A DNA stretch of 64,000 nt from an uncultured Pseudomonadales bacterium (GCA_958296025.1 OY282430.1:1674001-1738000); one strand, 5' to 3'. Numbered from the stretch's first letter, positions 7,868 through 15,825 are shown. Notes: a model not told the origin generated them from the letters alone. Made by a program: numbers and translations.

Positions 7868-8911
7868 ATGGATCTGGTGCCCTACCAACTGGACCCCGGC
7901 CGCCAAGCCCTGAGCCGCCCGCGCCAGCGCATGCTCATCGCGGACGCCGTGGGCTTGGGCAAGACGCTGGAGGCCGGCGTCCTGGTCAGCGAACTCATCA
8001 ACATCGGCGACCCGTCCGCCTTCATGAATGTGCATGACGTGCAGGCGGAGGAGGCGGTCACCAGCGCAGCCATCGCCGATGGCGAAGGCGCGGAGCGCTT
8101 CGATGTGCGTCTTGCGCCCCAAGCCAACGAAGGGGACGACCTGCTCGCGCTGTTTCTGGGCACCGCGTCGGCACTCCCCGAACGGCCCCAAGATACGGAA
8201 GACCCGCCGCCCCGCCCCTGTCCCTGTTTGCCGACGACCTTGCCTATTGCAAGGCGGCCCTGCACCGCCTGCGCGAGCGGGATCCCAGCCTGCTTTTCGA
8301 GGCAGACGCAGACCGACAAACCCTGACCTTGGACGCCCCGGAGAATCTGCGCCTGCGCTTCCGCCACCTGCCGCCCGAGGTGGCACCGGAACACTGGCGG
8401 TTCGTGCTGTCCGGGCTGTGCCGAACCGCAAGGGCCATCCTTTGCTGAACGAGTGGATCGGCGTCGCCTACCGCAGCGAACGCTTTGTCGGGTTGGTTCC
8501 GTTTCCGGAACTGCTGCAACGAATCGGCATAGGCAAGCGCCCCTCGCCAATCGAGGCTTGCCGGTGGACGCGGAAGTTCTGTGCAGCCTGCTGTAGGACA
8601 CCGTAGCCAGGGCCAAAGAGTGGTTCGAGAAGCAGCGCAATGCCGTTGAGGATGAGATCAACGCAAAGTTGAACATCGAACTGGAGGCCTTGGAGGCCCT
8701 CAAGGAACGCCACCTGAAGCTGATGGAACTGCGTCTGGAGGTCTCCTCCGGCTTGGCGGAACCCTGGAAGCAGGGATGCGCCGAACGGGAGCGCCGCGAC
8801 ATCGATGACCTGTTCAGCGACTATCTCACCTGGATTGAAGACACCATGACCACCGAGCCGCAGCCTTGTGTGAAGGTGGTATGCGCGATGGCCGGGGCGG
8901 CAGGGGCTTGA
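7868..8911 (+). pseudogene. Decayed SNF2-type helicase, DrmD-like (DISARM family), N- and C-terminal parts
   Basis: The start (VPYQLDPGRQALSRPRQRML then ADAVGLGKTLEAGVLVSELI) is the N-terminus and Walker A of a DISARM DrmD-type helicase. After about 45 residues the rest of the motor is gone. From about 8225 the C-terminal part reappears, spread over frames: SLFADDLAYCKAALHRLRER, LRLRFRHLPPEVAPEHWRF, PNRKGHPLLNEWIGVAYRSE, then NRGLPVDAEVLCSLL, an in-frame stop at 8593, and ARAKEWFEKQRNAVEDEIN through AERERRDIDDLFSDYLTW. At least three frameshifts, one stop and a large internal deletion make it non-functional. The missing middle type of sequence is present at 51.7 kb. Confidence 0.75.
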
Positions 8912-8927
8912 GCCTTGGATTTGGCGG

Positions 8928-8965
8928 TTGCAATCCGGCCAAAATAGTCATATATCTGGTCAGAT
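8928..8965 (+). promoter_or_regulatory. Promoter with palindromic operator for the Phd-type antitoxin gene
   Basis: TTGCAA (8928-8933) and TATATC (8951-8956) are 17 bases apart. The palindrome ATCTG-GT-CAGAT at 8954-8965 overlaps the -10 box, the place expected for an autorepressing Phd/YefM antitoxin to bind. The gene start is 8985 with TGGGAG at 8971-8976. Confidence 0.5.
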
Positions 8966-8984
8966 TCATCTGGGAGCGCCCATC

Positions 8985-9245
8985 ATGAACAAAGTATGGC
9001 AGGTTCAAGAGGCCAAGGCCCGCTTCAGCGAGTTCCTCGCCGCAAGCGAGGCGGAAGGGCCGCAGATCGTTACCAAGCGAGGGGTGCAAGCAGCGGTTCT
9101 TGTGCCGATTGAGGAGTGGCGGCGCTTGGAGAAAGTCGCCAAGCCCAACCTTAAGGACCTGTTGCTTGCCTCCGGCGCCCGAACAGAGGCGCTCGCTCCC
9201 GCCCGCGAAATTCATTCGCTCCGCCCCCCGCCGGCGCTTGAGTAG
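8985..9245 (+). CDS. Phd/YefM-type antitoxin
   Basis: 86 residues from ATG 8985 (ribosome site TGGGAG). The Phd/YefM fold is shown by WQVQEAKARFSEFLAASEAE, TKRGVQAAVLVPIEEWRRLE and a Leu/Ala-rich toxin-binding tail with DLLLASGARTEALAP. It is followed 3 bases later by a PIN-domain (VapC) gene that is broken, so the antitoxin now lacks a working partner. It should bind the palindrome overlapping its promoter. The gene itself appears intact. Confidence 0.88.
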   Translation: MNKVWQVQEAKARFSEFLAASEAEGPQIVTKRGVQAAVLVPIEEWRRLEKVAKPNLKDLLLASGARTEALAPAREIHSLRPPPALE

Positions 9246-9248
9246 CGG

Positions 9249-9486
9249 ATGTACCTGCTGGACACCAATGTCGTATCGGAACTCCGCCGTCCCCGGCCAA
9301 GTCCGGCCGTGATTGATTGGGTCAAGGGCCTTGCCCAAGACCAGATGTTTCTCTCTGCCGTGACCATAGGGGAGATTCAAGATTGCCGCCACCGCCAAAG
9401 TGCATGGGCTGACCGTCGCGACGAGAAACCAGCGTGACTTTCTGGCCTTGGGCATCCCGTCTTGCAATCCGTTTGAGCATGGTTGA
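9249..9486 (+). pseudogene. VapC-type PIN toxin with internal deletion and frameshift
   Basis: The N-terminus MYLLDTNVVSELRRPRPSPA continues to LSAVTIGEIQ, giving the first two acidic PIN residues (D5 and the E of GEIQ). The frame then closes at 9437, but another frame gives the normal C-terminus IAATAKVHGLTVATRNQRDF then LALGIPSCNPFEHG, ending at 9486. Intact PIN toxins are about 135 residues; roughly 60 central residues, including the third acid, are missing. The active site cannot form, so the toxin is dead while the upstream antitoxin survives. Confidence 0.82.
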
Positions 9487-9540
9487 GGGCGGAGCCTTCA
9501 GCCGGGGAGCGGGAGGAGGTGATCCCATACACTGCCATTG

Positions 9541-9843
9541 ATGACTGGTGCTATTGAGGTGAAGATGACGCCGGCTCACCTTGGTGATTTCGTTCGCACC
9601 GAGATCATTGAGTATCTCGGGCTGAGCGTAACGAAGGCCGCCGAAGTTCTGGGAGTGCGCCGGGCCACGCTCTCGGCCCTGCTCAACGGCAAGGCCACGC
9701 TGTCGCCGGAGATGGCGCTGCGCATTGAGAAGGCTTTTGGCGTGAGCATGGACATGCTGATGCGCATGCAGGCATGGCACGACACCGCCCGGATGCGGGC
9801 CAAGGAGCACGAAATCAAGGTTCGGCGCTATGCGTCAGCGTGA
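9541..9843 (+). CDS. HigA-like XRE antitoxin, no HigB beside it
   Basis: 100 residues from ATG 9541; an in-frame ATG at 9565 has a better ribosome site (GAGGTG at 9555-9560), so the true protein may be 92 residues beginning MTPAHLGDF. The HTH reads LSVTKAAEVLGVRRATLSAL then LNGKATLSPEMALRIEKAFG, and the tail DMLMRMQAWHDTARMRAKEH is typical of HigA. HigB toxin genes normally precede higA, but the 55 bases upstream hold only the end of the broken vapC. It is therefore an orphan antitoxin or a lone regulator. Confidence 0.85.
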   Translation: MTGAIEVKMTPAHLGDFVRTEIIEYLGLSVTKAAEVLGVRRATLSALLNGKATLSPEMALRIEKAFGVSMDMLMRMQAWHDTARMRAKEHEIKVRRYASA

Positions 9844-10204
9844 GCGCTAGTTTGCTGTGCGCCGGGTCCGCTGCTTGGCCCTTGGCCACCCCGGCGAGAG
9901 GCCACTTAGGTGTACATTTGACGGCATGGCTGATGGCTGACGACGTGAGTACATGTTGATAACGTATAACAACTATAAACAATATAACTCATGATAACGC
10001 TAGAACGTCATTAACATACTGATCTAGAAGGGATTTAATGGATAGTCCGTTGAATAATTGTCCGTGAGATTTCAACATATGTTGCATGCATGCACTCTAC
10101 AATATGTATTTTCTGCATACAGTTCAATGGATGCAAGATAAGAAATTCGTTGACAAGGTGGCCGAACACAACTAATAATGCTCACACCTGTCGAAGGGAC
10201 GCAA
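9844..10204. other. Gene-free AT-rich island with palindromes
   Basis: From about 9945 to 10190 base composition drops sharply to AT-rich in an otherwise GC-rich window. It holds the palindrome CAACATATGTTG (10073-10084), a self-complementary GCATGCATGC directly after it (10084-10093), and two copies of GATAACG (about 9958 and 9993). No convincing reading frame is present. It may be a replication-origin-like or recently acquired segment ahead of the gene at 10317; this is inference. Confidence 0.45.
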
Positions 10205-10286
10205 CCCGCCGGGGACTCCAAATCCCCGGGCGGGTGCGCCACATACATTTTCGGCGGCAGGGTTCGGGCGTCCAACCCCCGAACCC
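10205..10286. repeat. Two strong hairpins upstream of the 10317 gene
   Basis: The first pairs CCCGCCGGGGA with TCCCCGGGCGGG (10205-10234, one bulged base, 7-base loop CTCCAAA). The second pairs GGGTTCGGG with CCCGAACCC (10260-10286). The first resembles a tRNA anticodon arm, but no matching acceptor or T arm can be folded. Possible roles are a transcription block or an RNA leader ahead of the 10317 gene. Confidence 0.55.
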
Positions 10287-10316
10287 GCACCCTTTAGTGA
10301 GCGTACACGGAAAACT

Positions 10317-10823
10317 ATGATGAGAGCAACCAACCAAAAGATCGCGGAGCGGAAGTTGAAACTCCGCAAGAAGCTGTGGCCGGATGTGTGCGACCAAGAG
10401 CTTTGGTTTCACAAGACATCTAAGGGCTGGTTAACCGTGCCCCGGACGATGCCGCTCCTAATGCGCATAATGGATATGCTGGCACCCAAGGGGAAACCCG
10501 TCTCGGCCACGTACTTCGACCTTTGGTGCCGCACCTACGACGACTCGTTTGTCACGGTCTCAAAGCCGCGGGAGATGGCCTATTTTGCGGGCTTTACCGG
10601 GGAACGGGCGCACTACACCTGGGTGTCACGGATTCGGGAGCTTGAGCAACTTGGGTTCATCAAGTACAAAGCAGGCACTAGCGGCCCTGTTAACTATGTT
10701 CTCATTCTGAATCCCTATGGAGTGATTCAGCAACACATTCAGAGCGGGAAACTGCGTGAGGAAGCCGTCAACGTTTTGCAGGAGCGGATGATTGAGGTCG
10801 GTGCGACCGATTTAGACGATTAG
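10317..10823 (+). CDS. Conserved hypothetical protein, winged-helix-like C-terminal half
   Basis: 168 residues, two adjacent ATGs (10317, 10320), weak ribosome site. The N-terminus is basic (KIAERKLKLRKKLWPDVCDQ). The middle and C-terminal parts, with YFAGFTGERAHYTWVSRIRE followed by LEQLGFIKYKAG and NYVLILNPYGVI, have the helix-helix-strand pattern of a winged-helix DNA-binding domain that ends in a basic wing. I recognise it as a widespread but uncharacterised accessory-region type of protein. Its location just after an AT-rich palindromic stretch would fit a replication or partition factor, but that is only inference. Confidence 0.6.
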   Translation: MMRATNQKIAERKLKLRKKLWPDVCDQELWFHKTSKGWLTVPRTMPLLMRIMDMLAPKGKPVSATYFDLWCRTYDDSFVTVSKPREMAYFAGFTGERAHYTWVSRIRELEQLGFIKYKAGTSGPVNYVLILNPYGVIQQHIQSGKLREEAVNVLQERMIEVGATDLDD

Positions 10824-10898
10824 CCTCTCCTCGGATCGGGGGTTAAGCGGTTGTAGGTCTTAGTGAGGCCCTCGTCGCACTCGACCATGAGGGTGGCC

Positions 10899-11154
10899 TA
10901 GTGGTCGGTCGCAGTGCGCCTTGCCGGCGGCAGCGCGTCAAACCCGCCTCGCGCCATTGCTGAAAACGGCGGTGATAGGTCTGATAACGAGGACGACGGT
11001 GCGGCATCTACCACCAGTGGGTACTCTTTCGCAGAATCCAGAGGATTCCGTTCAGCGCCTCCTGGGAATCCCGCCAAGACCGCCCCCGTCCGTCCACCCG
11101 CCTGAACAACTCCAGCAGCAAAGGATCGATGGTCGCCCATCCAACGGCATTCAT
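10899..11154 (-). pseudogene. IS5-family transposase N-terminal remnant with internal stop
   Basis: Reading leftward from ATG 11154: ATIDPLLLELFRRVDGRGRS, WRDSQEALNGILWILRK, then an in-frame TAG, then PRYQTYHRRFQQWREAGLT. This is the DUF4096-type N-terminal domain of IS5-group transposases (DPLLxLF..., ALNGILWILRTGAPW..., TCHRRFQxW). The catalytic domain is absent and the frame is lost near 10900. A sequence upstream of the start resembles the element-end-like string near 25258. Dead remnant. Confidence 0.75.
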
Positions 11155-11205
11155 GTCGAAAAGCCCTCTAACATAACTCCAAGCATTTGTGAAATAGCTT
11201 CTAAT

Positions 11206-11577
11206 CTAGAGGGTCCCACCGCTGTCATGAGTCGGAAGGCAGCAATCGCCCATGCGCCAGCAAGTTGGGCGCAGGATGGTGCGCACCCTGAGTTCGTACT
11301 CGAAGTCCTTCAGATCATCCGAGAAGTACTTTGCTACCTGTTCATGAAAGTCCTCGGTATCGCCCCACATTCCCACGTTGATGTACGATCGATATACGCC
11401 CTCACATCCAGTGAGGTCCCATGTTATCCAGGAAAACTCGCTCATGTGGCAGGCTTCGGAGAGGAACTCTCCGACCAGCCCCCTCCGATCTTGGATGACG
11501 GCCTCCTTCCGCCAGAAATCGAGGAACTGGCACACCTTGTCAGGCTTGATCTTCCAATGGATGAGAGCGATCACCAT
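11206..11577 (-). CDS. Hypothetical protein, possible dimeric alpha/beta-barrel (monooxygenase-like)
   Basis: 123 residues from ATG 11577, chosen because GGAGG (reverse strand, 11586-11591) sits 8 bases upstream; the frame is open further to 11757 but overlaps the HicB gene. The start MVIALIHWKIKPDKVCQFLD followed by FWRKEAVIQDRRGLVGEFL looks like a ferredoxin-like alpha/beta fold as in antibiotic-biosynthesis monooxygenases. The C-terminal RPTCWRMGDCCLPTHDSGG is conserved in its uncharacterised relatives as I remember them. Function unknown. It is 46 bases downstream of the HicB-type gene and may be read with it. Confidence 0.65.
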   Translation of the reverse strand: MVIALIHWKIKPDKVCQFLDFWRKEAVIQDRRGLVGEFLSEACHMSEFSWITWDLTGCEGVYRSYINVGMWGDTEDFHEQVAKYFSDDLKDFEYELRVRTILRPTCWRMGDCCLPTHDSGGTL

Positions 11578-11623
11578 AGCAATATCCTCCTTGATGGCTA
11601 CTAACGCAAAGAGGCGAACCGCA

Positions 11624-12043
11624 TTAGGGCACCACGCCCCGCTGCAACACGAAGTCGCTGCCAGGCGAAACAGCGGCCATGAGCTGGCTGAGCTTCTCCA
11701 ATGTTGGTGACGACTCTCCGCGCTCGTAGCGTGCGTAGGCGTTGAGGGACTTCGCACCGAGGCGTTGCGCCGCTTCGGCGAGCGAGAGGCCGCTGCGGGC
11801 GCGTTGGCGGCGCAGCATCAACGCGACCATGCACCGTGCGTCGTCCGAGCCAAGCTCAATGTCGCCGCTTCCGCACGAATGCACTGTCACCGAGAAACCT
11901 GGGCAATTGGCCAAAGCCTCCACCATGTCCTTGACCATGACCAAGGCTTCCGCCTCGGTACGTCCTTGGGTCATGGCGTCCAGCATGGGAACTTCAGCCA
12001 ACCAGAACCTGCCGTCCTTGAATATTCTGCCCTGCACTCTCAT
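11624..12043 (-). CDS. hicB: HicB-type antitoxin with C-terminal XRE helix-turn-helix
   Basis: 139 residues. The N-terminal half (MRVQGRIFKDGRFWLAEVPM then DAMTQGRTEAEALVMVKDMV) is the partially degraded RNase H-like HicB fold that caps HicA. The C-terminal half (LRRQRARSGLSLAEAAQRLG and LNAYARYERGESSPTLEKLS) is an XRE helix-turn-helix for autoregulation. Its ATG overlaps the stop of a hicA remnant as ATGA (12040-12043), the normal hicA-hicB layout. The antitoxin is intact; the toxin is not. Confidence 0.85.
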   Translation of the reverse strand: MRVQGRIFKDGRFWLAEVPMLDAMTQGRTEAEALVMVKDMVEALANCPGFSVTVHSCGSGDIELGSDDARCMVALMLRRQRARSGLSLAEAAQRLGAKSLNAYARYERGESSPTLEKLSQLMAAVSPGSDFVLQRGVVP

Positions 12044-12126
12044 TTCGTCGTTGCTTCCTTCACGCGTCGGATAATGGCCCGCGCCGAACGGTCATTGACC
12101 TCCGTGTGCCGCGGTATGGCTAACCC
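12040..12126 (-). pseudogene. hicA remnant, C-terminus only
   Basis: The frame ending at 12040 reads GLAIPRHTEVNDRSARAIIR then RVKEATTK, matching the last third of HicA mRNA interferases (xVPRHxExxxxTAxxIIRRV). The upstream half with the double-stranded-RNA-binding core and catalytic histidine is missing, because the preceding sequence (12127 onward) does not continue the fold. HicA is normally about 60-80 residues. Confidence 0.65.
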
Positions 12127-12183
12127 AGCCCGACACCACTACTCCTGGATTCACAGTCGTGCCCAGAGCGTGCGGGGCATTTG

Positions 12184-12576
12184 TCAAGGCGTGATGATCT
12201 CGCAAGTCGGGCCTTCGGCACGACTAAGTTTTTGATCAAGCGTTGCCAAACGGCAACCGAGCGCTTCTGCAACGGCGACATACCAAGCGTCATAACTCGT
12301 CAGATTATGCCGCAGTGCCCAAATGCGGGCTGCGAAAGGCGAGAACGGGAAAAGATCGATGCCGAGCGTTAGCAGATCCCGAGAGGCGGACATGGCTTCA
12401 AATGCGGATACTTGCCCAATTCGCTCCAATCGGCGCAGAATATTGGTTGCTTCAACGAGCACTAGCTCCGGACCAGCCAATGCTCCCTCTGCGAGCACAT
12501 CGTCCGCCCATTGTCCTGACGGCCCCGCATCTACAGCTGCGGCAACCAGCGCCGAAGCATCGACAACAACGGTCAC
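12184..12576 (-). CDS. vapC: VapC-type PIN-domain ribonuclease toxin
   Basis: 130 residues from GTG 12576, overlapping the antitoxin stop as GTGA. All PIN acids are visible: D6 (VVVDASA), E42 (LVEATN), D96 (SYDAWYV) and D114 (ATLDQKL). Length and fold are normal for VapC, a Mg-dependent endonuclease that cleaves specific tRNA or rRNA sites. The gene is intact and its antitoxin is also intact, so this is a probably functional TA module. Confidence 0.92.
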   Translation of the reverse strand: MTVVVDASALVAAAVDAGPSGQWADDVLAEGALAGPELVLVEATNILRRLERIGQVSAFEAMSASRDLLTLGIDLFPFSPFAARIWALRHNLTSYDAWYVAVAEALGCRLATLDQKLSRAEGPTCEIITP

Positions 12577-12809
12577 GTCCGGTCCGCGTCACGCACTTCC
12601 AGGATGAGCGAGGGCGGAACGCAAGTGCCAGCGGCTTCCTTGCGCCGACGAACGCGCCGCAACCACGCGTCGGTGGAGTTTTGCCCAGCGATTCGTTCCA
12701 ACTCGATGCGAAGGAAGTCCTCTATGGATTGGCGTTCATAGGCAGCACGCGCTGCAAGAGCGTCGAGGACCTCTTCCGGGACATCGTTAATGGTGATCTT
12801 CACTGACAT
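12573..12809 (-). CDS. vapB: VapB/FitA-type ribbon-helix-helix antitoxin
   Basis: 78 residues from ATG 12809 (an ATG at 12818 is also possible). The start MSVKITINDVPEEVLDALAA followed by RAAYERQSIEDFLRIELERI is the ribbon-helix-helix DNA-binding fold of FitA-like antitoxins. The C-terminal tail with RRRKEAAGTCVPPSLILEV should wrap the VapC active site. Translation is coupled to vapC by the GTGA overlap. Confidence 0.88.
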   Translation of the reverse strand: MSVKITINDVPEEVLDALAARAAYERQSIEDFLRIELERIAGQNSTDAWLRRVRRRKEAAGTCVPPSLILEVRDADRT

Positions 12810-12849
12810 GCCGCGCATCTTGCCATTAGGGGGGCAATCGCGCAACATC

Positions 12850-13437
12850 CTGTCGGGTCCGAATTTCAATCGCTGGCGCAACACGCAGGAGTGGGGCGAA
12901 CACCCGGTAACTTTGGCGCATTGTCTAGGTGGACGCTGGCGCAGGACCTTCTTCCAGCCCTTCGCGGAGGTGGGCATCGTCGAACTGGAGGCCCTGTTCG
13001 ACCGGGTGGACGCGCTTTGGGCCCTGTATGCGGAGCAACTGGCCCGGGACCGCTTGGAGACGGAGGACACCTTGCCCGTGCGGGGCCAGCCCGCCGCCTA
13101 GCGGCAAGCCGCCATCCGCCGCGAAACGCGCTTCCCGGCATGCGTTTTGCGTACGCGTTGGCGCTTCGGCGAAGCCGTTCGTCCATGCGCAGAACTGGTT
13201 GCGGGGCTTCTACGAAGCCTACGCTGAGGCCCACGACCTCCACTATCGGCCTTCTTTGACGAACCAGCCGGCGGTCGTCCTGTATGAACGGGCGAACCAT
13301 CCCGGTCTGTTTCCGACCCGTCCCGTCTTCCATCGTGCCTTGGCGGACCTGGCGCTGCACAAGGCGCTGGTGACGGTTGGCGAAGAGGTCGGCTACGGCC
13401 TCGTCAAGCGCCTGAGCTTCGACAAGCAGACCGTTGC
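12850..13437 (+). other. Degenerate, formerly coding stretch of unknown identity
   Basis: The plus strand shows coding-like composition in more than one frame. One frame ends at 13101 with FFQPFAEVGIVELEALFDRV and DALWALYAEQLARDRLE. Another carries NWLRGFYEAYAEAHDLHYRP and ALVTVGEEVGYGLVKRLSFD up to about 13430. No start codon with a ribosome site fits, and the frames do not join, so I read it as the frameshifted tail of one or two lost genes. I cannot name the family. It sits between the VapBC pair and the interrupted XRE gene. Confidence 0.4.
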
Positions 13438-13439
13438 AG

Positions 13440-13711
13440 TCACCCCGACCGAGGGGGAAGGAGAATGTCGTTCCGAATCCGCACCCCAAGAGCGTGGGAT
13501 ACTTGGCACAGGCGTTGATAGCTCGCGGAAGCGTAGCGCTCAGCCTCGTATCGCTGAATCTGCTGCTCCTTGACGCCCATCCGCTGAGCCAGCGCCCGCT
13601 GGCTGAGGCCCGCAGCGATTCGAGCCTTAATCAAGCCGTCGGCCAACTCGTCAAAGGAAGCTGTCGAGATTACGGACAGATCAGCCGCCTTCAAGCGGTC
13701 GTACTCGGCAA
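13440..13711 (-). pseudogene. XRE antitoxin gene, 3' part (interrupted by the insertion element)
   Basis: This is the C-terminal two thirds of an XRE-family antitoxin: DELADGLIKARIAAGLSQRA, LAQRMGVKEQQIQRYEAERY and RLCQVSHALGVRIRNDILLP. Its 5' part lies at 15844-16024. Removing the element and one copy of the 9-base duplication joins ...LRAELAE to YDRLKAADL... in frame, giving a 146-residue protein typical of its family. An in-frame ATG at 13724, inside the element's inverted repeat, could still give a 94-residue HTH protein. Confidence 0.88.
13703..13711. repeat. 9-bp target-site duplication, left copy
   Basis: ACTCGGCAA, identical to 15844-15852, directly outside the left inverted repeat of the element. 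Confidence 0.93.
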
Positions 13712-13729
13712 CAGCAGTTCTCATTTTGG
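13712..13729 (+). repeat. Left 18-bp terminal inverted repeat
   Basis: CAGCAGTTCTCATTTTGG, perfect match to the complement of 15826-15843. Confidence 0.93.
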
Positions 13730-13798
13730 GTGTTGTTCGCGGCTCCGGTCGAGTTTGTGGTGTTCGGTTGATGTCGGGTTGGGAGTGGGACGCGGAGT

Positions 13799-15087
13799 TC
13801 AGGGCGGCTGGGCGGCGGTACCGCCGGTAGCGAGCAGTGACAGGAGGTTGTTCCAGTCGGGGAACAGCCGGTATTCGGTGACGGTTCGCAGGTGTTCGAA
13901 CAATCGGCGCCGGGTGCCGAGGCGCCGGCGGGCGCTCTGCCAGAGCGTCTCGGCGAGTTCGCAGGCGCTGTGGAGCGAGAAGGCGAGCAGGTTGAGGACG
14001 ACCAGCACGCCGGCGAGGGTGTCGTTGCCGTGGCCGAAGTTGTGTTTGAGGTGGTAACCGTGCTGCTTGAGGACGTTGAAGGTCTCGTTCTCGATCTTCC
14101 ATCGGGCGCGGGCGCAGTCGGCGAGTTCGGCGACGTTGTCGCGGTCGACGTCGAGGCTGGTGACGAAGGTGCCGCGGTGGGTGACGGTGCCGTCGGGTCG
14201 CGCGCTGGTGATCTCGAGCCAGTTGACGCGCAGGGCGTCGTCGCCGTCGCGGATGGGCAGGTCGGTCATCCACCGGTAGCGGTGGATGCGCCGGCGGGCG
14301 CCGGCGCCGGCGGTGGCGCGGCGGGTGGGCGGGCGGATGCCGTCGAGGTGCTCGCAGAGGGTCTTGTGGCTGGCCGGCTTGGCGGTGAGCAGGAAGCGCC
14401 GCCGCTGTCGAGCATCGCCCGGCAGACGGGCTGGCAGGCGTACAGGTCGTCGCCCAGGTAGACGGGGCGCAGTGGCGCGCAGCGGGTTCCGTGGCGTTGC
14501 AGCCAGCGCTTGGCCGCCTCGCGTTCGCAGTCCTGCTTGGCGGCGCCGTCGCGGGGCGCCACGAACTCCGGGGGCAGCGGCAGCGTGCGGGCGTGGCCGG
14601 GCGCCACCAGGGTGGCGGCCAGCATCTGGTGGAAGTGCTCCGTGGCGCCGTCGCTGCGCTTGCGGGTCGCGCAGTGCGGGCAGTGGATGCTGCGCGAGCG
14701 GAAGAACTCCGTGCCGTCCAGGGCGACGAGCAGCCGGCCGTCCAGGCGGCGCATGGATGCCAGGGCGCCGTGCGCGTCGAGGTCCGCGGCGATGGCGTGG
14801 AACTCGTCGTCGAAGTGCGCCGTCGGCACGCCGTCGAGCAGTTGCCGGATGTGGTTGTCGCAGGGGATGCGGGCCAGGCCGAACAGCGTGTGCGCGTTGG
14901 ACCGCGTGCGTCCCTCGGCCAGCGCGCGCTGATGCGCCAGGAACGACGGCGACTGCATGAAGAACACCGACAGCGCCGCCATGGCGACGTCCGCCATGGC
15001 GTACCGGCGGTTGCGGCCGCGACGCGGGTCCGGCAGCCCGGCGAAGCACGCCCGGAGCCGTTCCAGATGGCCGCCGAGGAGCTTCAC
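13799..15087 (-). pseudogene. Transposase of the insertion element (single frameshift)
   Basis: Translation would start at GTG 15087 (VKLLGGHLERLRACFAGLPD), overlapping the methylase stop. The first part (15087 to about 14400) holds PDPRRGRNRRYAMADVAMAA and LVALDGTEFFRSRSIHCPHC, whose D is the likely first catalytic acid; the YLGDDLYACQPVC region holds the second. At about 14400 the frame shifts: RFLLTAKPASHKTLCEHL and later CARARWKIENETFNVLKQHG, with the E of the DDE set, continue in another frame to the stop at 13799. One missing base after AMLDSGG would explain it. Either the copy is dead or the shift is bypassed by ribosomal slippage; no obvious slippery heptamer is seen. Confidence 0.85.
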
Positions 15088-15776
15088 GGCGGCGCCTGCG
15101 CTTCCACTGCCATGACCGCGGCCAGCACCGCCAGGCGCTCCGCCGGAGGCATCGCCCGGTAGCGCCGGCCCCAGCTCGCCGCCTTGCGCTTGACCGTCTG
15201 CCGGTGCGTGAAGTCCCGCCCCGCGCACGACGCCCAGTGCACCCGGTCCGGTTCGAAGTTGAACCACACCTTCTCGGTGACCACGCCCGCCTGGTTCATC
15301 ACCTGCAGCGCCACGCTGCGCCAACCGCAAAGCAGCTCGTCGTAGAGCGCCGACGGGTACCCCGACACCATCACCGCGCACGGCAGCCCCTTGAGCAGTT
15401 CCAGCAGCGCCGCGTGGTCCGCGTCCCCGTAGTCGTGCCGGTAACGGCGCCCGGACTTGCGCGCCGCGCGCAGGTACGGCGGGTCGCTGTAGACCAGCTC
15501 CGAACCGTCGAACGCGAAATCGGCCAGATACCCGTGGCAGTCCGCGTTGACCAGTTCCACCGCATGGCCGCACTCGAATGACGACAGCGCCCGCGCGTCC
15601 AGGTCGATCCCGATGTTGCGCAGCGCCGCCGGCTTGCGCTTCATCACCGCGCCCCCGCCCAAGTGCGTCTCAATGTACACCGCGTGCGGCGGCATCAGCG
15701 CGACCAGCGCCTGCCACAGCCCCGACGACGCCTTCGATCCGAACCACGGGTTGCCCATGGCCCGCACCATAGGCAC
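15084..15776 (-). CDS. D12-class N6-adenine DNA methylase carried by the insertion element
   Basis: 230 residues if read from GTG 15776; ATGs at 15770 and 15758 are also in frame. Counting from 15776, the SAM-binding motif ETHLGGGAV is at 36-44 and the catalytic DPPY at 98-101, in the alpha (Dam/D12) order. The short protein and lack of a restriction partner suggest a solitary methylase, as in many phages. It lies wholly within the inverted repeats and overlaps the transposase start by GTGA, so the two are translationally coupled. A promoter (TTGACA-17-TATGGT) places the transcription start near ATG 15758, which may make MGNPWFGSK the true, leaderless start. Confidence 0.88.
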   Translation of the reverse strand: MPMVRAMGNPWFGSKASSGLWQALVALMPPHAVYIETHLGGGAVMKRKPAALRNIGIDLDARALSSFECGHAVELVNADCHGYLADFAFDGSELVYSDPPYLRAARKSGRRYRHDYGDADHAALLELLKGLPCAVMVSGYPSALYDELLCGWRSVALQVMNQAGVVTEKVWFNFEPDRVHWASCAGRDFTHRQTVKRKAASWGRRYRAMPPAERLAVLAAVMAVEAQAPP

Positions 15777-15794
15777 AACGTCCTATGCTGTCAA
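15766..15794 (-). promoter_or_regulatory. Promoter for methylase-transposase operon, overlapping annotated start codons
   Basis: On the reverse strand TTGACA (15794-15789) and TATGGT (15771-15766) are 17 bases apart. A start of transcription about 7 bases on falls at or next to ATG 15758, suggesting leaderless translation from that codon rather than from 15776 or 15770. Confidence 0.6.
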
Positions 15795-15825
15795 GCCTCC
15801 CTCAATCCGGCGCTATGTAAAAATG

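Noticed and set aside
9844-10316. tRNA gene
   Set aside because: Only an anticodon-arm-like hairpin; no T arm with TTCxA loop and no acceptor pairing. No tRNA was found elsewhere in the window by eye.
14286-15162. Forward frames opposite the IS transposase
   Set aside because: Arg-rich shadows of GC-rich DNA; all coding marks are on the reverse strand.
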